Shown here one piece after another: positions 48,925 to 56,898 of a stretch of DNA of 64,000 bases. A program made the position numbers and the translations under genes. The DNA lies in assembly GCA_002354055.1 (NCBI GenBank), contig DEKW01000011.1, forward strand, positions 62,001 to 126,000, written 5' to 3'. The DNA comes from Bacteroidales bacterium UBA2712. GTDB taxonomy: Bacteria; Bacteroidota; Bacteroidia; Bacteroidales; Paludibacteraceae. Below the pieces are notes generated by a model. The model worked only from the letters and a program-made list of their open reading frames with translations, was not told where the DNA came from and ran no database searches. Within the stretch, counting starts at the first letter, position 1, and every line of letters starts with the position of its first letter.

Positions 48925-50070
48925 TCAGGCGATTTTTTCACCGACTTTGACTGTTTTTGGTGTGATATGCGGGGCCTTGCCGGGCTCGAAGAAAAGGACG
49001 ATGTCGCTGCCGCCGAAGAGGAAACAGCCTAACTCAGTGCCCTGAGTTAATTTATGATTTATGATTTCTTTACCCTTAAAGGGTACGATTTTTTCAGATT
49101 TATGATTTATGAAAGTCCACCGGACGGAGGAGACTTGCTGGACACCGACGGCGACAAGGGCGATCTTGCCGAAAGCAGGAGTGTCCAAGATGAGGACACC
49201 ACGGGTCTCGAGCATCTGAAAATCCGTTACGCCGAGTTGGTCATAGCGATATCTACCCTGCTCTTCGTCCCAGATAATGACACCTCCGCCGGCATGGATG
49301 CCTTCTATGGTCTTGCATTCCAGCACCGTACCATCGCACGGCGCATGGAAACGATGGTAGTCAAAGACGTCGAGAACGATATGCGTCGTCTCGCCGCCGG
49401 CAAAGACATCCCGATACGGGCTATCGCCGAGCAAATCCAGCCAGCTAGCGATACTCGCCGTTTTGACGGGCGAAAAAGCGATCTCGCCGTCGCAAGGGGA
49501 GATAAACGAATGAAGGAGTGAAGGAGTGAAGGAGTGAACGGGATCAGGTAATGACGTGATTACGGGATTACGTAATTTCGAACGGAGCTTCCGTGCGAAG
49601 AAATCGTTCCAAGAATGCCAGTTCTCGGGCGACTCATAGCGATCGGTATCGAGCTCGAAACGCGCGTCCGTGCGCGCGATATTATAATAGGAGTCGTTCC
49701 AACTATCCGGTCCGCTGAGCCATTTCCCCCATGCGGTATTATAGGCTTTGAGCCAAGCCGCTACATGCGGTTCGTATTGGAGAGAGGGGTATATATAGCC
49801 CTTATTGCGAAGGGCATCCAGCGGCTGATCCAAGAGAAAATAGAAATAGCCTATATTCTGGTCAATGCGGCAGAAGAAGGAAGCCTCCTCGCCGATATCC
49901 ATCCCTTGCCAGGGCATACAATGCGCAAAGCGCTCCACGTAGGCGCACCACTCCTCCACCGTCCGTACGGGATTCGTCTCCCGATGGGGATTGGCGATAG
50001 CGGCTTGCGACAGCGATTGCTCCAACAGGGGGCGTAAATCCGGATATTTATTCAACAAACCATTCGACAT
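48925..50070 (-). CDS. Phosphatidylserine decarboxylase-like pyruvoyl enzyme
   Basis: 381 residues from ATG 50070; a longer frame to 50166 would overlap the upstream gene by 119 bp and has an unconvincing N-terminus. The catalytic part shows DVFDYHRFHAPCDG (about residue 240) and the self-cleavage site LFGGSDIVLFFEPG (Ser near 355 becoming the pyruvoyl group; GSD instead of GST). The N-terminal about 170 residues (VRTVEEWCAYVERFAHCMPW ... HSWNDFFARKL) resemble the extended PSD-like enzymes, some of which decarboxylate amino acids instead of phosphatidylserine. Two in-frame repeat insertions (49048-49112; 49503-49541). Start overlaps the condensation-domain gene by 23 bp. Confidence 0.85.
   Translation of the reverse strand: MSNGLLNKYPDLRPLLEQSLSQAAIANPHRETNPVRTVEEWCAYVERFAHCMPWQGMDIGEEASFFCRIDQNIGYFYFLLDQPLDALRNKGYIYPSLQYEPHVAAWLKAYNTAWGKWLSGPDSWNDSYYNIARTDARFELDTDRYESPENWHSWNDFFARKLRSKLRNPVITSLPDPVHSFTPSLLHSFISPCDGEIAFSPVKTASIASWLDLLGDSPYRDVFAGGETTHIVLDVFDYHRFHAPCDGTVLECKTIEGIHAGGGVIIWDEEQGRYRYDQLGVTDFQMLETRGVLILDTPAFGKIALVAVGVQQVSSVRWTFINHKSEKIVPFKGKEIINHKLTQGTELGCFLFGGSDIVLFFEPGKAPHITPKTVKVGEKIA
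49031..49112 (-). repeat. Composite repeat inside the PSD-like gene
   Basis: In order on the plus strand: palindrome AACTCAG-TGCC-CTGAGTT (49031-49048), ATTTATGATTTATGATTTC, palindrome ACCCTT-A-AAGGGT (49072-49084), ACGATTTTTTCAG, ATTTATGATTTATG. A related order occurs in the spacer at 58409-58484. Confidence 0.75.
49503..49541 (-). repeat. GGAGTGAA octamer repeat inside the PSD-like gene
   Basis: Four units (AATGAAGG, AGTGAAGG x2, AGTGAACG), encoding VHSFTPSLLHSF. Confidence 0.8.
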
Positions 50071-51199
50071 ATTTGCGGACAAGGGATGCAAAGCGGCGGA
50101 TAGAAGATTCTTTATAATGGGTAGCGGAGTAGCGGAAATAGAGCGACAAGTCCTCCGCGTGCTCATGGATCTCTACGTCCAAAAGCGCATAAGCGTACTT
50201 TTGCTTCGGAACAGAAACTATTTCTATCGGCAGGTCTATATTCCGGAGCATATCTTCGGGATCGGTAATACGCAGCACATTGACGGCGTAGTTCCAGCGT
50301 TTGTTATAAGGCGCCGTCAGCGTATAGGGATAATCGCTATGCGCTATACCTGAGCGGATTTGATTACGAGCCTCGCGAATCAAATCCGATTTATGATTTA
50401 TGATTTTTGATTTATGATTTATTTTGAACGGTATATCGCGATGGAGACTACCGAAGATACGCTGTTCTTCAAGCGTCTCGCGGCCTTCATAAGCCCACGT
50501 AAGCGCTGCTTCATCTGTACCGTAGTACTCTGCTATAGCGAGCGATGTACAAAGCGAGAAGAGACCATCCAGAGAGAGGAAATTCTTCTTAGAGAGGTTT
50601 CGGATTTTCGCCTGCAGGTCAGTATAATCCGATTTATAGATTCCCGGTTTGGGAGGAAGAAGAGTGAACAACCTTTTCCGATCAGTCGTCGGACGGACAG
50701 GAACGGAGGTGTTGGCGAATTCGTTAATCAGCCAATCGCGGCTGATACGATAATGCGGGTCTGTCTTATGCTGCTCAAAACGCGCTACATAGCCCCAGTA
50801 ATTATCCGGTTCCAGGGGTAGACCTTCGTACGCACGGCGGATATCATCCAATAGTATCTCTATACTTTTCCCATCGCCTAAGATGCGGCTTATCTGCGCT
50901 TGGATGATCAAATCGTCCCCGCGAACGGACAACGCTATATCATGAAAACGTCCGTGGAACATATCTTTCAAGGGCGAGGAATAATGGTTGCCCAGCCAAT
51001 CCACCCGCATCTGAAAAACCGGATGGTTCGCTAAGGCAGCACGGATAGCTCGCTCTATATGTTTTTTTTCTTTCGCTCCGTCATGCCATTTGATAAGCAC
51101 AGGAAATAAATAAAAGCCAACTCCCCACCTCGTCATATCAAATACGAGTTGAGAAAAGGGAAGAAGCGGATAGGTTATTTGAGATTTGAGATTTAACAT
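50048..51199 (-). CDS. Condensation-domain-like acyltransferase
   Basis: 383 residues resembling standalone NRPS condensation / chloramphenicol-acetyltransferase-fold enzymes: N-terminal FSQLVFDMTRWGVGFYLFPV, HPVFQMRVDW, then the motif-3 region SRILGDGKSIEILLDDIRRA (about 100). The usual HHxxxDG appears as SRxxxDG, so the general-base His is replaced by Arg, which may mean altered or lost catalysis. The C-terminal half has FGSLHRDIPF and RWNYAVNVLRITDP. Residues encoded at 50389-50424 (KINHKSKIINHKSD) are an ATTTATG repeat insertion. It starts 7 bp after the DUF4105 gene and overlaps the decarboxylase gene. Confidence 0.78.
   Translation of the reverse strand: MLNLKSQITYPLLPFSQLVFDMTRWGVGFYLFPVLIKWHDGAKEKKHIERAIRAALANHPVFQMRVDWLGNHYSSPLKDMFHGRFHDIALSVRGDDLIIQAQISRILGDGKSIEILLDDIRRAYEGLPLEPDNYWGYVARFEQHKTDPHYRISRDWLINEFANTSVPVRPTTDRKRLFTLLPPKPGIYKSDYTDLQAKIRNLSKKNFLSLDGLFSLCTSLAIAEYYGTDEAALTWAYEGRETLEEQRIFGSLHRDIPFKINHKSKIINHKSDLIREARNQIRSGIAHSDYPYTLTAPYNKRWNYAVNVLRITDPEDMLRNIDLPIEIVSVPKQKYAYALLDVEIHEHAEDLSLYFRYSATHYKESSIRRFASLVRKYVEWFVE
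50389..50424 (-). repeat. ATTTATG repeat inside the condensation-domain gene
   Basis: GATTTATGATTTATGATTTT and a further unit in frame; encodes NHKSKIINHKS, nearly the same peptide as the insertions in miaB and the PSD-like gene. Confidence 0.8.
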
Positions 51200-51206
51200 T
51201 GGAGAT

Positions 51207-52106
51207 TTATGACCTAAGTTTACGGATAATAGCCCATATTATTCCCCCTGCAATGATGATTAAGAATAAGACTCCGCACAATTGTGGGGTAAACCATGGT
51301 GCTTTCGCCACAACCGGATCTGCCTCCACGATATCCCCCACATAAGACAATACCGGCTCTCCATTAAGTGTTGATTGAGACCACACTTCCACTAAGTCAG
51401 GTGGAAAAATGATTTTTTGCTTAGGCGACTGCATCTGCGACAAAGACCTGCCTGCTGTTATACGAAATCCCAATAGCGTCCAAGGATAGTTTTTCAAATG
51501 CTCCTCCGTTATCTCCATCGCCGATTTAGTCAGAAATTTCTCCGGCCAGTTATACTTGATTTGCGTAGGAGAAAGTGCTTTCTCTACATAACGAAGAACG
51601 GTATTCGTACAACCGAATTTCACCAGATTCATCTGCATATCACGCTCCGACATCATATGGTTATCCATCTGCTCCCAGAGACGTTGCTCGGCATCAGCAG
51701 GCATATTAATGCGGTATTCATGCACAGCGCGTTTCCACACACGATAGTCCTCCATATAGTCGTCCGTATGAACACCAAACATACCCATTTTTAGTTTGCC
51801 CGTTAGATAATCCCATAACTGGCCTTTAATCTTCTCACTCTCGTAACTAAAGCAATAATCCAACCCAAAAGTCGGACATTGCAGACGCAAGAATGCATGA
51901 CCGGCAATACCCAGATAGTCCTGGCTCTGGTCCGTAGGATCTGCAACACAGAGAGATACCATCACGAAATCCGGTGCTAGGCGGTCGATGGTATCATTAA
52001 AACCCTGCGCAGCATTCCGCTCCGCTACAGATAGTTTCTGACACTGTCCCCCTACCATCCAAACCAGTGCGAAACATATGCCTATTATTCTCCGTATCAT
52101 TTTCAT
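51207..52106 (-). CDS. DUF4105 (Lnb-like) periplasmic/membrane protein
   Basis: 299 residues from ATG 52106 (a second ATG is at 52100). N-terminal signal or membrane segment (RRIIGICFALVWMVGGQCQ), a DUF4105 domain, and a C-terminal membrane helix (LCGVLFLIIIAGGIIWAII). Candidate catalytic residues by analogy to thiol papain-like folds: His in GIAGHAFLRL (about 72) and Cys in VKFGCTNTVLRYVEKAL (about 165). DUF4105 includes Lnb-type lipoprotein N-acyltransferases reported in Enterococcus and Bacteroides; whether this copy does that or a related acyl transfer is unknown. First gene of the minus-strand set with the condensation-domain gene 7 bp away. Confidence 0.82.
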   Translation of the reverse strand: MKMIRRIIGICFALVWMVGGQCQKLSVAERNAAQGFNDTIDRLAPDFVMVSLCVADPTDQSQDYLGIAGHAFLRLQCPTFGLDYCFSYESEKIKGQLWDYLTGKLKMGMFGVHTDDYMEDYRVWKRAVHEYRINMPADAEQRLWEQMDNHMMSERDMQMNLVKFGCTNTVLRYVEKALSPTQIKYNWPEKFLTKSAMEITEEHLKNYPWTLLGFRITAGRSLSQMQSPKQKIIFPPDLVEVWSQSTLNGEPVLSYVGDIVEADPVVAKAPWFTPQLCGVLFLIIIAGGIIWAIIRKLRS

Positions 52107-52120
52107 ATATTTTAATGCTG

Positions 52121-52151
52121 CAAAGATACAACAAAAGTTTGACATACGCAA
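52121..52151 (-). promoter_or_regulatory. Promoter of the DUF4105-condensation-PSD set
   Basis: TTG 52151-52149, TATCTTTG 52128-52121, 20 nt apart; leader about 10 nt. Confidence 0.85.
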
Positions 52152-52179
52152 ATATTTTAGATACTTTTGTGCGAAAAAC

Positions 52180-52210
52180 TTGCATATTTCGAAAAAAAGC
52201 AGTATCTTTG
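52180..52210 (+). promoter_or_regulatory. Promoter of the rRNA methyltransferase gene
   Basis: TTG 52180-52182, TATCTTTG 52203-52210, 20 nt apart, divergent from the promoter at 52121-52151. Confidence 0.85.
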
Positions 52211-52249
52211 CACTCGATTTGGTTAAATGGCCAAAAGCACGCAAAAAGG

Positions 52250-53599
52250 ATGCTACCCGTAGAATTCATAGAAAGCATGCACCAGCAGTTGGGCGCGGAA
52301 GCGGAACTGCTGATTCGGGCGCTGGAGACGGCGCCGGTGACGTCTATTAGGTTGAATAACAAGATAGACGTCCTGACTTTCGATTGCGACACGGACGAGG
52401 TGCCGTGGCATGTAGACGGATACTACCTGAGCGAGCGGCCGGCATTCACTTTAGATCCCTTATTTCACGCAGGTTGCTACTACGTCCAGGAGGCGAGTTC
52501 GATGTTCCTTCAGCAGGCGCTGGAGCAGTACGTCGATCCCTCGTCTATCGTGCTGGATCTCTGCGCTGCGCCGGGCGGCAAGAGTACGCTGATTAGCGAA
52601 TACCTGGGCCGATTCGGCTTGTTGGTCAGCAATGAAGTGGTGCGTCAGCGGGTGTTTATCCTCTCGGAGAACATCCAGAAATGGGGCAACGGCAACACGG
52701 TTGTGACCCATAACACCGCGGAGGAGTACGGCGAGCGGTGCCGGCATTTATTCGACTGCATGGTAGTCGATGCGCCGTGCTCGGGCGAGGGTATGTTCCG
52801 TAAAGACGAGCAGGCCCGCGCGGAGTGGAGCCCTGCGGCGGTGCGCAAGTGTGCCGAGCGGCAGCGGAGTATCCTGATGGACGCATGGGATGCGTTAAAG
52901 CCCGGTGGTATCCTGATTTACAGTACCTGCACCTTCAACGAGGAGGAGAACGAGAAGAACGTCGAATGGATCGCCGAGAGCCTTGGCGCCGAGGTGCTGC
53001 CAATTGATTATGATCCCTCCTGGGGTATCACCGAAGGAACGATGGGCTACCATTTCTACCCGCATAAGACCAAGGGCGAAGGGTTCTATATCTGCGCCTT
53101 GAGGAAGAACGACGACGAGCCGTTGAGCATGGTCAATATCAAGCCCAAGAACCGCAAGGAGAACGGCTCCAGCAGCAAGGCAGAGTACCTTCCGGTGATG
53201 CGTTCCTGGCTCCAGCATCCGGACGAGTGGGCTATCCGTTATTCGGATCGTTTCGCCACCGCTTATCCTATGAAATTCAAGGAGATATGCGAATATCTGT
53301 CCGACCAAATGACCTGTATCTCTTTAGGTTTTGGTCTGGGCGAAGAGCGCGGCAAAGGTATCGCGCCGCAGCATAGCCTGAGTATGATAAAAGACCTCCA
53401 GAAGGAGGCCTTTCCAACCATCGCACTAACGCGCGAACAAGCATTAAGTTATCTTCGTACGGAGGCTTTATTGCTGGGCGGCGTTCCCTTAGGACTGATC
53501 CTGTTGACCTACGAGGGCGTGCCTCTCGGTTTCGCCAAGAACGTAGGCAACCGCCTTAACAATCTCTACCCTAACGAGTGGAGGATTCGTAAACTGTAG
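52250..53599 (+). CDS. RNA cytosine-C5 methyltransferase (RsmF-like)
   Basis: 449 residues starting MLPVEFIESMHQQLG, preceded by AAAAAGGA; the frame extends upstream into the promoter and was trimmed. SAM-binding VLDLCAAPGGKSTLI, catalytic VVDAPCSGEGMFRK and second cysteine IYSTCTFNEEENEKN are the NOL1/NOP2/Sun signatures. The C-terminal domain (GFAKNVGNRLNNLYPNEWRI) is the RNA-binding part common in RsmF-type enzymes. Probably modifies rRNA; the exact base is not predictable. Confidence 0.92.
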   Translation: MLPVEFIESMHQQLGAEAELLIRALETAPVTSIRLNNKIDVLTFDCDTDEVPWHVDGYYLSERPAFTLDPLFHAGCYYVQEASSMFLQQALEQYVDPSSIVLDLCAAPGGKSTLISEYLGRFGLLVSNEVVRQRVFILSENIQKWGNGNTVVTHNTAEEYGERCRHLFDCMVVDAPCSGEGMFRKDEQARAEWSPAAVRKCAERQRSILMDAWDALKPGGILIYSTCTFNEEENEKNVEWIAESLGAEVLPIDYDPSWGITEGTMGYHFYPHKTKGEGFYICALRKNDDEPLSMVNIKPKNRKENGSSSKAEYLPVMRSWLQHPDEWAIRYSDRFATAYPMKFKEICEYLSDQMTCISLGFGLGEERGKGIAPQHSLSMIKDLQKEAFPTIALTREQALSYLRTEALLLGGVPLGLILLTYEGVPLGFAKNVGNRLNNLYPNEWRIRKL

Positions 53600-53608
53600 C
53601 ATCCCGTA

Positions 53609-54670
53609 TCAGAACGAGATGCCCAGTTTAGCCGTAATCGACTGACCAAACTCAAGTCCTTCTCCCCTGTCACCTAACATTCCCACCAACAAACCTGTTG
53701 TACCGAACGCGATATTGACATGTCTGCCAAACTCGAGTCCGAGGAAGCCGCCGTAGTGCATACCTAAGCCGTAGCGCAGGTCGCTACTATTCTTCCAATC
53801 GTTTTTATGATTGAAATAATCCATCAAGAAGTCCGCACCTAAACGAAGTTCGAAGAAGGGGATGACCTTTCTCCGTCCGAAATAGAAACGGGAGTCGAAA
53901 TACACCGGGATATTGATCGGACGCGCGTCGTTGTCACTATCATACCGGCCAAATGCCATCTCCATACCCCATCCCAAACCGAGATAGACATTCTGGTTCT
54001 TGGTTCGCCAGAGGTAGTTATTCTGGAAGGTAAAGCCGTGGCCGCCCTCCATAAAACGAATCGGCTCAAAATAATAACCAAACTCTAATCCCACGATAAA
54101 CGGGTTACGCAGGTAAGGCGGTTTCTTCGTCTTAATCGGCTTCGACGGCGTGATGGCTTTCGTCATATCGCCGGCAGAGATCGTTTTCTGGCTATAACCG
54201 GCGTTAGCACCGATATAGATCGTATTATAGTTAACCGGTTGCGGATCGAGCCCCTGCAGGATGCGGAGGTCTTCCTCGGTCGCCGTACGGAAATTACGGT
54301 AACGAGCCGGATAACCGACCACCTGCATGGTGTAAGACTGCTTGAAGGGGTGATAGACCTTGGTCTGCACCTTCTCTCGCGGCTGTACGATGACGTCCGC
54401 GTTGGTATTCTCCAGCATCTCTCCTAACAACACCTTCCGCATCTCGGATTTGAGCATCACGTGCTTGAAAGAGATATTCGTCCAAGAGGTATCGTTCTTC
54501 GCCAAGACGGTATCTACCACCAGGTCTGCCACGGTAGGCAACTGTTGGATGTCCGCCTCGATCTCAAGCGTACGGGCAGTACGAGTAGTAGAGGTACTTC
54601 TCATCGTGCCGCACGAAGAAAAACCGACCAGTACGAATACGGAGATTAGTAAAAATCGGAAATTTTTCAT
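53609..54670 (-). CDS. Lipoprotein with outer-membrane barrel-like C-terminus
   Basis: 353 residues with lipobox VGFSSCG. The N-terminal about 130 residues are a domain shared with the upstream neighbour: LGEMLENTNADVIVQP and VVGYPARYRNFR. The C-terminal part (about 150-353) has beta-strands of barrel type (GYYFEPIRFM; YLGLGWGMEMAFGR; FFELRLGADFLMDYF; ends SITAKLGISF). Function unknown; a surface lipoprotein or outer-membrane protein. Start 8 bp after the neighbour's stop. Confidence 0.75.
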   Translation of the reverse strand: MKNFRFLLISVFVLVGFSSCGTMRSTSTTRTARTLEIEADIQQLPTVADLVVDTVLAKNDTSWTNISFKHVMLKSEMRKVLLGEMLENTNADVIVQPREKVQTKVYHPFKQSYTMQVVGYPARYRNFRTATEEDLRILQGLDPQPVNYNTIYIGANAGYSQKTISAGDMTKAITPSKPIKTKKPPYLRNPFIVGLEFGYYFEPIRFMEGGHGFTFQNNYLWRTKNQNVYLGLGWGMEMAFGRYDSDNDARPINIPVYFDSRFYFGRRKVIPFFELRLGADFLMDYFNHKNDWKNSSDLRYGLGMHYGGFLGLEFGRHVNIAFGTTGLLVGMLGDRGEGLEFGQSITAKLGISF

Positions 54671-54678
54671 ACGAGAGA

Positions 54679-55221
54679 TTATTTCTTGGATTTAGACTTG
54701 TTTTGTGCCGGAGCGGGAGCCGGAGCTACAGGAGCAGGAGCGGGAGCCGGAGCAGCTACCTCATTCTTGATCTCACCACCGTTGATAACGATCTGCGGAG
54801 CGTTCTGAGCTTTGGCTTTCTCGATCATATAGTTGCTTTGCTCCTCGAAGGAGATATTACGGAAATTCGTATGGCGAGCCGGATAACCGCTGACGGTTAC
54901 GCGAGCGATACGACCATCGACATACTCCGTGGTGTAAAGCGGGTTAACGAGGATGTCGGCGTTGTTCTTCTCCAAGAGTTCACCGATAGCGTTCTCACGC
55001 ATTTGGGCCTCGGAGATAACGACCTTCTCGTTCTTCGGAGCCTCGACAGTCAGACGAACCTTGATAGGCGATACTTCCAGATCAGAAGTGGTCCACTGTG
55101 CCCATGTCTCAACAGGCATTTTCATTGTTTCTGCCGTACGGGAGGTGGTCACCATCGGGGACTTGCACGACGTTAGGATTGCGCCACAAGCGACAATCGC
55201 AAAAAGGAGTGTTTTTTTCAT
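54679..55221 (-). CDS. Lipoprotein paralogous to its downstream neighbour
   Basis: 180 residues, lipobox GAILTSCKS. Shares IGELLEKNNADILVNP and VSGYPARHTNFRNISFEEQ with the 353-residue protein, so the two arose by duplication of one domain. The C-terminus is an Ala/Pro linker (APAPAPAPVAPAPAPAQ) and a Lys tail, often seen in proteins contacting peptidoglycan. Function unknown. Confidence 0.75.
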   Translation of the reverse strand: MKKTLLFAIVACGAILTSCKSPMVTTSRTAETMKMPVETWAQWTTSDLEVSPIKVRLTVEAPKNEKVVISEAQMRENAIGELLEKNNADILVNPLYTTEYVDGRIARVTVSGYPARHTNFRNISFEEQSNYMIEKAKAQNAPQIVINGGEIKNEVAAPAPAPAPVAPAPAPAQNKSKSKK

Positions 55222-55318
55222 TGTAGATAAGAGTGTTTGTTGCCCGTTGGGTCCCGCAAAGGGCTGGTAAGTAATACGTGTATATATAAGCGTGGGGCCG
55301 TACTGAAACCAGTACCCG

Positions 55319-56452
55319 TTATATCAATTCTTTGGGCAGCGGTAGCCGCGTTATTTTCGTCTTCAGGAACCGCTCGATACGCATCCAGTAGCGGTTATCT
55401 TCTTTGGAGACGAGGGTAATCGCCTCGCCGAGGTTCTCCGCACGTGCGGTGCGGCCTATACGATGGATATAATCCTCGGGATCATGCGGCACGTCGTAAT
55501 TGATGACCAGCGGCACGTCCGTCACATCGATACCTCGGGAGACAACATCCGTCGCCACGAGTATTCCTACCTTGCCGTTTCTGAAATCCAGCATCACCTG
55601 ATCCCGTTCTGCCTGCTCGAGGTCGGAATGCATTGCGCGCGCGTCAATCTTATAGGAACGCAGCGCGCGCGTGAGGTCCTTGACGCGCTGCTTCTTGCCG
55701 GCAAAAAGGATGACTTTCTTCAGGTTGGATTGACCGAGGTAGTGCAGCAGGAAGGGTGTTTTCTGCGCCTCGTTGAGCTGGACATACTGCTGGTTAATGG
55801 TCTCCGGCGGCCGTGAGACGGCTATCTGCACCTCTACCGGCCGACGCATGATCGCCTTCGCCATCTGGCGGATCTTAGGCGGCATGGTAGCAGAGAACAT
55901 GATCGTCTGGCGGTCCTTAGGCAGCTTGCGGACGATAGTCATGATATCGTCGTAGAAACCCATATCCAGCATCCGGTCCGCTTCGTCGAGGATGAAGTAC
56001 TTCACGCCAGAGAAATCGATATCGTAGATATTCATCTGGCTCAAGAGCCGTCCTGGGGTAGCGATGACGATGTCCGCACCTTTCTGCAGACCCGTGACCT
56101 GCGTGCCCCAGGCACCGTTGTCTTTTCCGCCGTAGATAGGCACCGAAGAGAACGGCACATAATATCCGAAGCCCTCCATCTGCTGGTCTATCTGCTGCGC
56201 CAACTCGCGCGTCGGCGCCATGATGATCGCGTTCAGTTTGTCGGGGTCGTGGTCGTCGTACGCGAGGTTCGTCAGCAAGGGAAGTATATACGCCGCGGTC
56301 TTACCTGTACCCGTCTGGGCACAAGCGATCACGTCGTGGCGGTCCAGGATCACCGGGATGGCTTTCTCCTGTACGGGCGTGCATTCATCAAAATGCATGT
56401 CCCACAAGGCGTCTAACACCTCATCCGATAATGCGAGTTCGTCAAAGAACAT
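55319..56452 (-). CDS. DEAD-box RNA helicase (RhlE-like)
   Basis: 377 residues: the full helicase core with AQTGTGKTAAYILP (I), PTRELAQQ (Ia), DEADRMLDMGF (II), SATMPP (III), DVVSRGIDV (V) and HRIGRTARA (VI). It lacks the long basic tail of many RhlE proteins and ends soon after motif VI. Probably acts in rRNA maturation or mRNA turnover. Confidence 0.94.
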   Translation of the reverse strand: MFFDELALSDEVLDALWDMHFDECTPVQEKAIPVILDRHDVIACAQTGTGKTAAYILPLLTNLAYDDHDPDKLNAIIMAPTRELAQQIDQQMEGFGYYVPFSSVPIYGGKDNGAWGTQVTGLQKGADIVIATPGRLLSQMNIYDIDFSGVKYFILDEADRMLDMGFYDDIMTIVRKLPKDRQTIMFSATMPPKIRQMAKAIMRRPVEVQIAVSRPPETINQQYVQLNEAQKTPFLLHYLGQSNLKKVILFAGKKQRVKDLTRALRSYKIDARAMHSDLEQAERDQVMLDFRNGKVGILVATDVVSRGIDVTDVPLVINYDVPHDPEDYIHRIGRTARAENLGEAITLVSKEDNRYWMRIERFLKTKITRLPLPKELI

Positions 56453-56454
56453 AT

Positions 56455-56490
56455 TAAAGGCGAAAGGTTAGAGGTTATAGGCTAAAGGGT
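56455..56490 (-). repeat. GGCGAAAGGTTAGAGG repeat after the four-helix-bundle gene
   Basis: AAAGGCGAAAGGTTAGAGG then TTATAGGCTAAAGGG on the plus strand. Related sequence in opposite orientation lies at 56865-56895, on the other side of the gene. Confidence 0.65.
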
Positions 56491-56859
56491 TGGAGAGTTT
56501 GCAACTCTTTTGCTCCGCAAGCCCGATATTAATGAAGCTACTTTATCCACTTGTTTTTCAATTTGTTCCTGCTTTGCAGAATCAATATACCCCAAATCAC
56601 AGGCGACATCGAGTTGGGCACTAATTTCAAGTAACGATCCAAATGCTATTTCCAGAAAATGAGTTTGTTCCTTTATAGAATAACGACCCATCCCTTCGGC
56701 AATATTCGAGGGGACAGAAACTACAGCCCTGCGTAATTGATCGGAAAGGGCATACGTTTCCTCTTTCGGGAAATAGTTCACTATTTCGTAAACCATTTTT
56801 ACTAATATCCTACTTTCCTTGTATGCGATTAAATCTTTAAATCGATTTTTAGTTTCCAT
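56482..56859 (-). CDS. Four-helix-bundle protein (23S rRNA IVS-protein family)
   Basis: 125 residues from ATG 56859; a TTG 18 bp upstream would add 6 residues. FKDLIAYKESRILVKMVYEI, then ALSDQLRRAVVSVPSNIAEG and FLEIAFGSLLEISAQLDVAC match the family first found in intervening sequences of 23S rRNA and related to Avd proteins of diversity-generating retroelements. Function unknown. No reverse transcriptase is nearby. Bracketed by inverted copies of a purine-rich repeat, unlike its housekeeping neighbours, which suggests mobility. Confidence 0.88.
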   Translation of the reverse strand: METKNRFKDLIAYKESRILVKMVYEIVNYFPKEETYALSDQLRRAVVSVPSNIAEGMGRYSIKEQTHFLEIAFGSLLEISAQLDVACDLGYIDSAKQEQIEKQVDKVASLISGLRSKRVANSPTL

Positions 56860-56898
56860 AACAATACCTTTCGCCAATAACCTTTAGCCCCCTATCCT

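Noticed and set aside
52067..52249. N-terminal extension of the rRNA methyltransferase
   Set aside because: It would run through both divergent promoters.
55285..55310. Terminator after the DEAD-box gene
   Set aside because: GTACTG-AAAC-CAGTAC forms a hairpin, but neither strand has a following T-run.
56482..56859. Avd of a diversity-generating retroelement
   Set aside because: No reverse transcriptase and no template/variable repeat pair was seen near this four-helix-bundle gene.
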